This document shows, piece by piece, positions 26,201 to 34,299 of a stretch of 38,026 nucleotides of DNA. The stretch is from assembly GCF_002095575.1 (NCBI RefSeq), contig NZ_MLJJ01000039.1, positions 1 through 38,026 of the forward strand, in the 5' to 3' direction. The position numbers were made by a program, and so were the translations under genes. Position 1 is the stretch's first letter. Every line of letters starts with the position of its first letter. The notes under the pieces are model-generated. The model saw only the letters and a list, made by a program, of their open reading frames with translations. It did not search any database and was not told the DNA's origin. Source of the stretch: Pantoea septica (GTDB lineage: Bacteria > Pseudomonadota > Gammaproteobacteria > Enterobacterales > Enterobacteriaceae).

Positions 26201-28701
26201 GTCACCTCCTGTGAATAGAGCCCGCTCCTTGCATTGTAGAACGCTTTATCAAGCCGATAACTGGCTTTACAGCTCTGCTGTGCGCCTTTTCCCCAGCGCA
26301 CATTAAGCTCCCCCTGCTGTGGCAGACCCGACATATAGAGGCCGCCGCTGTCCCCGACGATACTGCTGTTCAGATTTTCTCCAACCAGACTTGCTGTGGC
26401 ACCAAACGGAACCTGTCCCTGTTTATAGTTGAGATACAGCATTGCCTTCTTTCCAATCTGCGTAGAGAATTCTACGCGCGTCATAGCGCCACCGCCGGGA
26501 AGGGTACTCGCCACGGGATTTTTCAGCTCCGTCTCTGGACTCAGAGTGTTGACATCCAGCTCAACCCGATTAACCTGGTAAGGTGAGGCGTAAGGAATAA
26601 CCGCATAGCCGCGACTATCCGTTTCGAGGCCACGGTGGTTGCGGATAGCCACATGCGCCGCTCCCGGCGCTTTAACCAGTATATTGGTTTCGCCCAGCGG
26701 CTGGCTTAAGGTCAGACCATCCTCATGCAGCACCATCCCGCCACTTGTGCCGTAGCTGAGGGTGCGAGACTTCCGGGCATAGCTGTAACTGGCATGATAA
26801 TTGCCAACTGCGTTTTTATACTGTAAAGCTACATCGCCACCAACCTGCTGTTGGCGGCTGTAGTGCTGGCTTACGTTGTAATATAACTCAGGCTGCTGCG
26901 GCAGATAGCCGCCGATGCCTATCCCCTGGCTAAAGCCAGAAGAGGCGGAGTGCGTCATGCTATAATTTACGCGGCGGCTATCTGCGCGCTCTCCCAGCGG
27001 TAATGACAGTGACAACGCAAAGACGTTATCTTTACGGTGATCAAACAACGTGGTGTTATGCTGAAAGCTTATCCCCCAGGAGAGATCCCCCCATGAGTTG
27101 TTCCAGGCACCATTAATACCTTCAGTTACCCTGGCACTGTGCCAGTAGGTCTGGCGGTTCCAGGAAAGTGAGAGCGACCCTAACGATCCCATATTATGCG
27201 ATAGCATCAGCTGATTTTTTGACTTGCGCGCCAGTCGTAAATCGTAACGGCTGTCAAAGCGCTCCTCTCCATTCAGATCGCCCTTCGCTGAACTGCCTCC
27301 CCAGAGTCCCTGATAAGTGGTATCACTCAGGGTGTAAAATCGCTGCGTCGAAAAGCGCCAGGCATAAAAATTAAGTAGTGTACTCGCATTGTTCAACAAT
27401 TTACTGTAACGCAGCCGAACAGAGCTACCTTGATAGATATGGTCATCGGCCAGAAGACTGCGCGCCTGAATAGCATCAACAGAGTAGGCACCCAGCATTC
27501 CGAGGTTCTGTCCTAATCCGCCTGCCAGCGCCTGATAGCGATTGGCCATCTGGGTACCGCTGTAAAAGGTCAGGCCGTGATCCCAGCCATAAAATATTTC
27601 ACCCTGAAAAAACAGGGGATTATCCTGGTTTGAGCCACTGCGATAGCGGCCTGCTGCCAACGAGTATCGTATTTGACCCGGCCGGACCAGGTTAGGGACG
27701 CTGGCAAAAGGCACGGTGAATTCACTGACGCGACCATTTTCTTCAGCGATCTGCACCTGTAGATCGCCACCGGAGGCGATCGGGAAAAGATCTTTAAAAA
27801 CAAACTCGCCCTGCGGAACTGTATTCTGGTAAATAATGGCACCATTCTGCCGGACGGTCACAGTGGCGTTATCTTCCGCAATTCCTCGTACCTCCGGGGC
27901 ATAGCCGCGCTGGCTGGTGGGAAGCATACTTTCGTCGCTTTCTAGCGTCATACCAGTCAAGCCAACAGGATCGAAAATTTGTGGCGACGCGAAGGTTTCG
28001 CCCACCTTAAACTGCGCCTGTAAGTCGGACATATCCCGCTGCGCCCAGCTGCGGACATGACTTAGCCTCTCACTACTGTGTGCCGCCCAGGTACTGGTAT
28101 CATGCAGCCGCCACCCTCCCAAATTGACCGAGCTGTTTAGGCCAATAAATAGTCGCTGGTTATTCGCCTGTTCACTGTCGGCATAATGACTATAAGAGCC
28201 ATTCAGGATGTAGTTCAGCATGACGCTGGGGATGCCGTTATCCCAGCTGTGCGGATCGATATACCCCCGGGGCTGCGTTTTCAGATTACGCTGCGCTATG
28301 GTTAACTGGGCCGAAAGCGTGCGTACATCTACCTCGCTTTTTACGCCTGGAATGCGTTGAGAGAGAAAGTAACAGGCTCGCGGTGGCATGTCGTGCTTCT
28401 CGCTGGAGATCATCCCTAATGACTTTATCTGTTGTTCACTGAAGCAGAGCTCCGGCTTCTTAGAGCCAGCAGGATAGTCGAGCGTAATCAGGTCGGTAAA
28501 AAGATAAGACCGGTTAAGATAAACGCTGAGGTTATACTGACCCGGTGGGATTTCGCTTCCCCTGGCGATCCATGAAAGATCGACATCCCTGGCATTATCA
28601 TCGCTTAAAAATTGCGGATTGAATTTCATCTCAGCAAGCGCTGATTGATAAAACCAAGGCAGCATTATTGCGATTGAAAAACTCAGATAGTTAATTTTCA
28701 C
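26191..28701 (-). CDS. Fimbrial outer-membrane usher
   Basis: 836-aa FimD/PapC-family usher that receives chaperone-subunit complexes and secretes the pilus. It has a signal peptide (cleavage about residue 23, before EMKFNPQFL), the N-terminal periplasmic domain, a 24-strand barrel with plug (RGYAPEVRGIAEDNATVTV precedes it), and two C-terminal domains ending in a cysteine pair (QQSCKASYRL and VTCL). Length and motif order are complete with no frameshift. It sits between chaperone (29 bp gap) and minor pilin (overlap). Confidence 0.95.
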   Translation of the reverse strand: MKINYLSFSIAIMLPWFYQSALAEMKFNPQFLSDDNARDVDLSWIARGSEIPPGQYNLSVYLNRSYLFTDLITLDYPAGSKKPELCFSEQQIKSLGMISSEKHDMPPRACYFLSQRIPGVKSEVDVRTLSAQLTIAQRNLKTQPRGYIDPHSWDNGIPSVMLNYILNGSYSHYADSEQANNQRLFIGLNSSVNLGGWRLHDTSTWAAHSSERLSHVRSWAQRDMSDLQAQFKVGETFASPQIFDPVGLTGMTLESDESMLPTSQRGYAPEVRGIAEDNATVTVRQNGAIIYQNTVPQGEFVFKDLFPIASGGDLQVQIAEENGRVSEFTVPFASVPNLVRPGQIRYSLAAGRYRSGSNQDNPLFFQGEIFYGWDHGLTFYSGTQMANRYQALAGGLGQNLGMLGAYSVDAIQARSLLADDHIYQGSSVRLRYSKLLNNASTLLNFYAWRFSTQRFYTLSDTTYQGLWGGSSAKGDLNGEERFDSRYDLRLARKSKNQLMLSHNMGSLGSLSLSWNRQTYWHSARVTEGINGAWNNSWGDLSWGISFQHNTTLFDHRKDNVFALSLSLPLGERADSRRVNYSMTHSASSGFSQGIGIGGYLPQQPELYYNVSQHYSRQQQVGGDVALQYKNAVGNYHASYSYARKSRTLSYGTSGGMVLHEDGLTLSQPLGETNILVKAPGAAHVAIRNHRGLETDSRGYAVIPYASPYQVNRVELDVNTLSPETELKNPVASTLPGGGAMTRVEFSTQIGKKAMLYLNYKQGQVPFGATASLVGENLNSSIVGDSGGLYMSGLPQQGELNVRWGKGAQQSCKASYRLDKAFYNARSGLYSQEVTCL

Positions 28702-28730
28702 GGTATCTTTTTTAACCTATCGAAGCAATT

Positions 28731-29405
28731 TTAAAGCAGGATCGTTGTTTTATCCGTCAATGCACCATAGTCATTAATTGTTTGGAAGCTGACTTTTTTT
28801 GTTTGTCCCTTGTTAGCAGATAACGTAGCACTGCTATTTGGCGTCACCATCACACTGGGGACAGGCTTATCATCAAGTCGGATATTAACAAGCGTAATAA
28901 AAAAAGGCGTAGAGTTACTAACAATCACCTTACCATGCTCTTTTTTAAAGTTTATCTTTCGCCATGCATCAGCCGCCTCTTTATTAAGACTTTCAGGCCG
29001 GTAAAAAAGCTTAATACGGCTTGCAGCAGCAAACTGCAATGAATTTGATCCCCCTTCTTCTTTCATTTGCGGAATGGCTTTAACCGTCACCCAATAAAGC
29101 GACTCACGATCTTCCGGTAGTCTGTGACGGTTAATAAGTATGCGTAAAATATTTTCACTCTTGGGATTCATAAGAAAAAGAGGCGGCGTAATGATAAAAT
29201 CTTTCGTTCGCGTTCCCTTTTCATCTTCAATCCAGGACTGTATCAACCACGCTGTATCAGTGGCGGTGTTACGTACGCCCAGCGCAGCGTGTACAACTGT
29301 GCTGGGGAAGATGATGCGAGTAGCGCTCAATCCTACTCCGCCCCCCCAGGCCAGTGATGAGACTAATGTGAGGGCTGCTGCTAGCGTAATTCTCCAGCTT
29401 GACAT
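28731..29405 (-). CDS. Periplasmic fimbrial chaperone
   Basis: PapD/FimC-type chaperone of 224 aa with a signal peptide (cleavage about residue 21). It has the two-domain Ig fold with the subunit-anchoring basic residues R30 (ATRIIF) and K132 (SRIKLFYRP), and alternating hydrophobic residues in the G1 strand (NSLQFAAASRIKLFYRP). The short F1-G1 loop places it with FGS chaperones. Start ATG 29405 with GGGAG upstream. Its gene follows the major pilin gene by 44 bp, a gap filled by a GC-rich hairpin. Confidence 0.94.
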   Translation of the reverse strand: MSSWRITLAAALTLVSSLAWGGGVGLSATRIIFPSTVVHAALGVRNTATDTAWLIQSWIEDEKGTRTKDFIITPPLFLMNPKSENILRILINRHRLPEDRESLYWVTVKAIPQMKEEGGSNSLQFAAASRIKLFYRPESLNKEAADAWRKINFKKEHGKVIVSNSTPFFITLVNIRLDDKPVPSVMVTPNSSATLSANKGQTKKVSFQTINDYGALTDKTTILL

Positions 29406-29421
29406 GACAATCTCCCGGCTC

Positions 29422-29441
29422 GCCCGGCCCGCAGACCGGGC
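29422..29441 (-). other. GC-rich stem-loop between pilin and chaperone genes
   Basis: GCCCGG (29422-29427) and CCGGGC (29436-29441), loop 8 nt, right after the major pilin stop. There is no T run. Such stems downstream of major pilin genes are known to favour pilin over usher expression by partial termination or mRNA protection; that role is inferred. Confidence 0.5.
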
Positions 29442-29449
29442 TGCAACTA

Positions 29450-30007
29450 TTATGAATAAACCAGCGTATAGGTTGCGGTGGCGCTGGCATCACCCGCTGT
29501 CGCGTCACCAAGTGGGGAGGCAAACTGCGCGCTAAAATTGAGCTTATTAGTCCCTTCTTTTAACAAAATCTTTGAAGATTCAGTGTTCAGGGCAATTTGT
29601 TGACCTGTTTCGTCATAGATACGGATCACGACGTTCTGCGCACTGTTGCCATTCTGACCTGTAGCAAGACTGCTTGGATCATTCTTGTCAGCCGTTCCGC
29701 TAAATACCACGGATACCCCTGACGTCGACTGAGCCTCACACCCTTCAAGCATGATAGAAAAGTGTTTTTTATTCTGAGCTTCACTATTTGCAGAGGAGAG
29801 CATTGAAGCCTGGACCTGTCCCAAATCAACGGAAATATTAGAGCTGTCGCTGCTAATGGCGCAGGTAGTTGTCACGACGCTACCACTAAAGGATATTGTC
29901 CCCCCCATTTTTTCTATGGCCATCGCTGAAGAAAAAGGGAGCGCAGCCAGTAATACTGTGGCCAAAACCTTGCCAGGGCCTTTCATTTTCTCATGGGTTA
30001 ATTTCAT
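29450..30007 (-). CDS. Major fimbrial subunit (FimA-like)
   Basis: 185-aa type-1-like pilin, first gene of the operon. Signal peptide cleaved after AMA (residue 30); mature pilin has the disulfide pair C49 and C90, an N-terminal donor strand (GGTISFSGSVV), and the C-terminal ATYTLVYS with penultimate tyrosine recognised by chaperones. Start ATG 30007 has GAGG upstream; ATG at codon 8 (29986) gives an equally good signal peptide. The order pilin-chaperone-usher-minor pilin-adhesin is a minimal complete chaperone-usher set. Confidence 0.92.
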   Translation of the reverse strand: MKLTHEKMKGPGKVLATVLLAALPFSSAMAIEKMGGTISFSGSVVTTTCAISSDSSNISVDLGQVQASMLSSANSEAQNKKHFSIMLEGCEAQSTSGVSVVFSGTADKNDPSSLATGQNGNSAQNVVIRIYDETGQQIALNTESSKILLKEGTNKLNFSAQFASPLGDATAGDASATATYTLVYS

Positions 30008-30600
30008 ATTATTTCAGTCCTCTTTTCAGGGTATTACTTTTATTTACTGACCTCCGCGCCGGGAAGCAGCCTGTTCGATGTGTAGTTATTTTTTTAAACC
30101 AATTAATATTTCGACTACTTACTCAGATTTAATAAAATATCATTGAGCCGCATACAGGCAGAACTCTACCCATTCCTGGTGAAAAACTTTACGGTCGGCT
30201 GTTAATTTAACAAACCATAAGTGTTTTACCTCCTGCGAGATCAGCAAACCTGAATAGCCGCCACATTTGCGATGAAAAAAAAGTTACCACTCCTCCTGCA
30301 TTATTTTCAATTAAAATTTTTCCTTTAAATACTCTTTTTTTGACGCTAACAACTTTAGAAAAATTCTCTTTATCCGTAAGGCAGGTGGATGTATTTATTT
30401 AATTTTAATATCTATTTTAAATATATAGCGCAAGTTAAAATTCCCTTACATTGCAGGCTTTTTCGCTTTGCGCAACGACCATCGCTATAGCGCACATCGA
30501 CCCCATCTGCGCTGAACAAGGGTAAAGATCTCGTTTTATCCGCCCCGCCTTGTTAGAATCCCCCTCTTTCGTTGCGCAACGTCGCGTAGCGCTGCTCCGT

Positions 30601-30616
30601 ACGCAAGGTTTTATGT
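30601..30616 (+). promoter_or_regulatory. PurR-box-like site 1
   Basis: ACGCAAGGTTTTATGT matches 11 of 16 positions of the PurR consensus ACGCAAACGTTTTCGT. It lies downstream of the candidate purR -10. E. coli purR is autoregulated by two operators. Confidence 0.45.
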
Positions 30617-30680
30617 CTTTTTACCCTGCCAGAACCTCCATGCATGGCGGTAAACAAAGCGATAGTAAACAGCCGTGCGG

Positions 30681-30696
30681 ACGCAATCGTTTAACT
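30681..30696 (+). promoter_or_regulatory. PurR-box-like site 2
   Basis: ACGCAATCGTTTAACT matches 12 of 16 positions of the PurR consensus, including the central CG step, 45 bp before the purR ATG. Confidence 0.55.
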
Positions 30697-30741
30697 AATT
30701 ATTTATCAAAGGGTTATTGAAAGCCCTGGAGTGACTGTTCA

Positions 30742-31767
30742 ATGGCAACAATTAAAGATGTAGCGAAACGTGCTGGTGTTTCTACCACCACCGTTTCTCA
30801 CGTCATCAACAAAACGCGTTTTGTGGCGGAAGAGACGCGTAACGCCGTCTGGCAGGCAATTCAGGAGCTGCACTATTCGCCCAGCGCCGTGGCGCGCAGC
30901 CTGAAGGTCAATCACACCAAAACGCTGGGGCTGCTTGCCACCTCCAGCGAAGCGCCCTATTTTGCGGAAATCATCGAGGCGGTCGAGCACCACTGCTTCG
31001 AGCGCGGCTATACCTTAATTCTCGGCAACGCTCATAACGATCTGCAGAAGCAGCGCGCCTATCTGTCGATGATGGCGCAGAAGCGCGTCGACGGCCTGTT
31101 GGTGATGTGCTCCGAGTACCCGGACGATTTGCTTAAGATGCTGGAAGAGAACCGCAATATTCCGATGGTGGTGATGGACTGGGGCGAATCGCGCGGCGAC
31201 TTTACCGACACCGTGCTCGATAACGCTTTCCAGGGCGGCTATCTGGCGGGACGCTACCTGATTGAACGCGGTCACCGCGATATTGGCGCCATTCCCGGCC
31301 AGCTGGAGCGCAACACCGGCGGCGGACGCCATGCGGGCTTTTTGAAAGCGCTGGGGGAAGCGGGCATCGCGGTGCGTCCCGAGTGGATCGTACAGGGCGA
31401 CTTCGAGCCGGAATCGGGCTATCAGGCGATGCAGCAGATCCTGCAGCAGAAGCAGCGCCCGACGGCAATCTTCTGCGGCGGCGATATTATGGCGATGGGC
31501 GCCATCTGCGCCGCCGACGAGATGGGACTGCGCGTGCCGCAGGATATTTCGGTGATCGGCTATGACAACGTGCGCAACGCGCGCTACTTCACTCCGGCGC
31601 TGACCACCGTGCATCAGCCTAAAGCCCAGCTGGGCGAGAAGGCGCTGGAGATGCTGCTGGATCGCATCACCAGCAAACGCGAAGTGTCGCAGACCATCGA
31701 AGTGCATCCCACGCTGATCGAACGCCGCTCGGTCGGCGACGGCCCGTTCCGCGACTACCGCCGTTAA
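30742..31767 (+). CDS. purR: Purine repressor PurR
   Basis: LacI-family repressor of purine nucleotide biosynthesis genes, binding DNA with hypoxanthine or guanine as co-repressor. The 341-aa protein matches E. coli throughout: N-terminal HTH ([21 protein letters not shown]), hinge helix with SAVARSLKV, and the ligand domain including [16 protein letters not shown]. The terminal [14 protein letters not shown] is identical in layout. A GGAG lies 10 bp before the ATG. The gene's TAA overlaps the punR stop in a shared TTAA. Confidence 0.97.
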   Translation: MATIKDVAKRAGVSTTTVSHVINKTRFVAEETRNAVWQAIQELHYSPSAVARSLKVNHTKTLGLLATSSEAPYFAEIIEAVEHHCFERGYTLILGNAHNDLQKQRAYLSMMAQKRVDGLLVMCSEYPDDLLKMLEENRNIPMVVMDWGESRGDFTDTVLDNAFQGGYLAGRYLIERGHRDIGAIPGQLERNTGGGRHAGFLKALGEAGIAVRPEWIVQGDFEPESGYQAMQQILQQKQRPTAIFCGGDIMAMGAICAADEMGLRVPQDISVIGYDNVRNARYFTPALTTVHQPKAQLGEKALEMLLDRITSKREVSQTIEVHPTLIERRSVGDGPFRDYRR

Positions 31768-32669
31768 TCCTCGCTCAACCACTCCTGATTGAGCGTTTGC
31801 GCATCGCCGAGATAGCTGAGCAGCCAGCTAAGCGCCGGCGATGCGCGTGCTTCGGACCAGCTCACGCAGCAGGGACTTTCCGGAAAGGGCGCAGGCAGCG
31901 TCAGCTCCGCCAGCTCGCCCTTATCCAGCAGCGGACGCGCCAGATGGCCCGGCATCATCGCCACGCACAAGCCATCCAGCACGCACGCCAGCCCCGCCTG
32001 CCAGTCCGGCACCACCAGACGCCGCTGGTTATCCAGCGTCCAGGTCATGCGCCGCGGCAGCGCGCGCGAGGTATCCTCCAGCACCAGCGACGGCCAGGCG
32101 CGCAGCGCGTCGTCGTCGAGCTGCGGCTGCTGCGTCAGCGGATGGTGGCGCGCCACGACGCAGCGCCAGTTCAGCGCGCCCATATCGCGAAAGGCGAAGC
32201 GTCCGCCAACCGGGATCGCCTGGGTGGCGCCGATCGCCACGTCGACGCGTCCGTCGGCCAGCGCGTCCCAGACGCCGTTAAATACCTCATAGCTGATGTG
32301 CAGCTCCATATCGGGAAAGTGGCGATAGAAGTCGGTCACCAGCTGGCGGCTACGCGGCAGCTTCACGATGCGATCGACCGCGATGCTGAGCTGCCCGCGC
32401 CAGCCGTTCGCCAGCTGCTGACACTGTCTGCGCGTGGCGAGCATTTTTTTGATAACCTCGCGGCCTTCGCGCACGAAATGCTCGCCAGCGGCGGTCAACG
32501 CCACGTCGCGATGCTGCCGTTCGAACAGCGGCACCGCCAGCCAGGTTTCCAGCTGGCGCACCGTATAGCTGACGGCAGAGGGCACGCGATGCAGCTCCTG
32601 CGCGGCGGCGCTGAAACTGCCGGTGCGCGCTACGGCGTCTACCACTTCAAGCGCATATTCGGACCACAT
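31764..32669 (-). CDS. punR: LysR-family regulator PunR
   Basis: 301-aa LysR-type regulator (YdhB) that activates the divergent punC transporter gene in E. coli, for use of purine nucleosides. The winged HTH ([39 protein letters not shown]) is nearly identical to E. coli; a periplasmic-binding-like effector domain follows, with [15 protein letters not shown]. The start ATG 32669 (MWSEYA) has AAGGA upstream; an ATG five codons earlier is disfavoured. The intergenic space to punC has a direct repeat TTTCACAGC. Confidence 0.94.
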   Translation of the reverse strand: MWSEYALEVVDAVARTGSFSAAAQELHRVPSAVSYTVRQLETWLAVPLFERQHRDVALTAAGEHFVREGREVIKKMLATRRQCQQLANGWRGQLSIAVDRIVKLPRSRQLVTDFYRHFPDMELHISYEVFNGVWDALADGRVDVAIGATQAIPVGGRFAFRDMGALNWRCVVARHHPLTQQPQLDDDALRAWPSLVLEDTSRALPRRMTWTLDNQRRLVVPDWQAGLACVLDGLCVAMMPGHLARPLLDKGELAELTLPAPFPESPCCVSWSEARASPALSWLLSYLGDAQTLNQEWLSED

Positions 32670-32774
32670 GCTTTTTCCTTTCAAAAATTTTCACAGCACT
32701 CTGCAAATATTAACGTTTCACAGCGGCAGGCGCACCCTTTTACACTTTGCCGCGTTTAACCTGCCTGACGAAAT

Positions 32775-33992
32775 ATGAGATTAAAAACCATGCTGTCATC
32801 AAAAGGATTTATGCCCTACCTCGCCCTGCTCAGCATGCTGGGCTTTCTGGCGACCGATATGTATCTTCCCGCCTTTGGCGCGATGCAGATCAGCTTCAAT
32901 ACCTCGCCCGGCATTATCAGCGCCAGTATGAGTCTGTTCCTGGCGGGCTTCGCCATCGGTCAGCTTTTCTGGGGCCCGCTCTCCGACCGCATCGGCCGCA
33001 AACCGGTTCTGCTGATGGGGCTGGGGCTGTTCGCGCTCGGCTGCGCCGGCATGCTGTGGGTGGAAAATGCAGTGCTGATGCTGGCGCTGCGCTTTGTTCA
33101 GGCGATCGGCGTCTGCGCCGCGGCGGTGAGCTGGCAGGCCCTGGTGGTGGATCGCTATCCGCGCGCGCGCGCCAATAAGGTGTTCGCCACCATCATGCCG
33201 CTGGTGGCGCTTTCGCCCGCGCTGGCACCGCTGCTTGGTGCCTGGCTGATTAGCCATTTTCACTGGCGCTCAATCTTTCTGGTGCTGACGCTGACCGGCG
33301 TGGCGCTGATGCTGGTCACGCTGCGCCTGCCCGCCAACCGCCCGACGGCGAAAGAGGCGGGCGATCAGCCGGGCTTTTTCTCGCTGCTGCGCTCCGGCGT
33401 CTATGGCGGCAACGTGTTGATCTATGCCGCCTGTTCCGCCAGCTTTTTCGCCTGGCTGACCGGTTCACCTTTTATTCTCGCTGACGCGGGCCTGACGCCG
33501 GCGGATATCGGCCTCAGCTATATTCCGCAAACCATCGCCTTTTTGCTGGGCGGATTTGGCTGCCGCGCGCTGCTCAACCGCTTTGCCGGCGCGAAGCTTC
33601 TCCCCTTGCTGCTGGCGCTTTACAGCCTGAGCGTGGCGACGTTGTTCGCCGTGGCGCTTACCGGAAGCCACAATCTGATCGCCCTGCTTGCGCCCTTCTG
33701 CGGCATGGCGTTGGCGAACGGCGCCATTTACCCGATCGTGGTGTCGAATGCGCTGCTGCCGTTCCCGCACGCCACCGGTAAAGCCGCGGCGCTGCAGAAT
33801 ACTCTGCAGCTCGGTCTTTGCTTCCTTGCTAGCCTGGCGGTCTCCGCAGGTTTACAACAGCCGCTGCTGATGACTACGCTGATTATGGTGACCACTATCG
33901 CGCTGGCGATAGCGGGCTACGTCTGGCAGCGACGCGCCAGCGCACAAATGGATATTGTCCGCGTTACCACTCCCTGCCAGGATAATCACTAA
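32775..33992 (+). CDS. punC: MFS transporter PunC (YdhC)
   Basis: Twelve-helix Bcr/CflA-subfamily major facilitator of 405 aa, the purine nucleoside transporter described for E. coli YdhC. Visible: MFS motif [11 protein letters not shown] between helices 2 and 3, [11 protein letters not shown] in helix 1, [21 protein letters not shown], and [24 protein letters not shown]. The start may be ATG 32775 or ATG 32790 (MLSSKGF); neither has a strong ribosome site. Divergent from punR, its presumed activator. Confidence 0.93.
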   Translation: MRLKTMLSSKGFMPYLALLSMLGFLATDMYLPAFGAMQISFNTSPGIISASMSLFLAGFAIGQLFWGPLSDRIGRKPVLLMGLGLFALGCAGMLWVENAVLMLALRFVQAIGVCAAAVSWQALVVDRYPRARANKVFATIMPLVALSPALAPLLGAWLISHFHWRSIFLVLTLTGVALMLVTLRLPANRPTAKEAGDQPGFFSLLRSGVYGGNVLIYAACSASFFAWLTGSPFILADAGLTPADIGLSYIPQTIAFLLGGFGCRALLNRFAGAKLLPLLLALYSLSVATLFAVALTGSHNLIALLAPFCGMALANGAIYPIVVSNALLPFPHATGKAAALQNTLQLGLCFLASLAVSAGLQQPLLMTTLIMVTTIALAIAGYVWQRRASAQMDIVRVTTPCQDNH

Positions 33993-34028
33993 GGCAACTT
34001 TTATAGTTAGCTGACTAACAATAAGTCG

Positions 34029-34057
34029 TTGAATACTGACCTGGTTGAGCATATACT
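34029..34057 (+). promoter_or_regulatory. Distal cfa promoter (sigma-70)
   Basis: TTGAAT (34029-34034), 17-bp spacer, TATACT (34052-34057). A start near 34064 gives a leader of about 236 nt, close to the long leader known for E. coli cfa. Confidence 0.75.
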
Positions 34058-34211
34058 CGAACAGGTCAATAAATCTGCAAAAAATCAATAACATAATTGT
34101 TTTATTATTAGGCGAAGCTTATCGCCCGGATGGTGTCTGCGCGCGCGTTTCCTGCTGCGTCAGACAACGATTTTCAGATCCAATCCTCTGTAAAACGTCG
34201 GATATCAGGCG

Positions 34212-34251
34212 CACGGAGCAATCCGTGACATTTCTCACAGGCTTGAGAAAT
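34212..34251 (+). promoter_or_regulatory. Tandem hairpins in the cfa leader
   Basis: Stem CACGGA/TCCGTG with a GCAA tetraloop (34212-34227), then an 8-bp stem ATTTCTCA/TGAGAAAT with a CAGGCT loop (34230-34251). They are only in the long transcript. The E. coli cfa leader is controlled by small RNAs; whether these stems take part is inferred. Confidence 0.55.
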
Positions 34252-34254
34252 TGA

Positions 34255-34261
34255 CTATTCT
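34255..34261 (+). promoter_or_regulatory. Proximal cfa promoter, sigma-S-like -10
   Basis: CTATTCT resembles the sigma-S extended -10 CTATACT, with no good -35 upstream. A start near 34268 would be about 32 nt from the ATG, as for the stationary-phase cfa promoter of E. coli. Confidence 0.5.
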
Positions 34262-34299
34262 TTTTCTCAGGTTCAACGCGGACAGGTGATGGAGAAGCT

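Larger units (their letters stand above)
30008..30741. other. Long AT-rich intergenic region between fimbrial operon and purR
   Basis: 734 bp between divergent genes. It is strongly AT-rich from about 30080 to 30450 and likely carries the fimbrial promoter on the minus strand, but no clean -35/-10 pair was found and no inverted repeats of a phase-switch element are visible. The right third contains a palindromic TTGCGCAACG twice (30468-30477, 30572-30581), a possible purR -10 TAGAAT (30554-30559), and two PurR-box-like sites. In E. coli sodB, ydhP and ynhF occupy this position; none is detectable. Confidence 0.65.
33993..34299. other. cfa promoter and leader region
   Basis: 307 bp between punC and cfa. 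It contains a distal sigma-70 promoter (34029-34057), a proximal sigma-S-like -10 (34255-34261), two leader hairpins (34212-34227 and 34230-34251), and a pyrimidine-rich tract (about 34255-34268). A weak inverted repeat at 34001-34024 follows punC without a T run. Confidence 0.7.

Noticed and set aside
30613..30720. 35-codon open frame before purR, considered as a ynhF-like small protein
   Set aside because: Polar, with no transmembrane helix, unlike YnhF, and it overlaps the PurR-box-like site at 30681-30696.
30008..30741. Possible fimS-like invertible promoter switch
   Set aside because: No matching inverted repeats flanking a promoter and no recombinase gene in the window.
34045..34254. 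69-codon frame in the cfa leader region
   Set aside because: Overlaps the promoter and leader hairpins; no ribosome site or protein signature.
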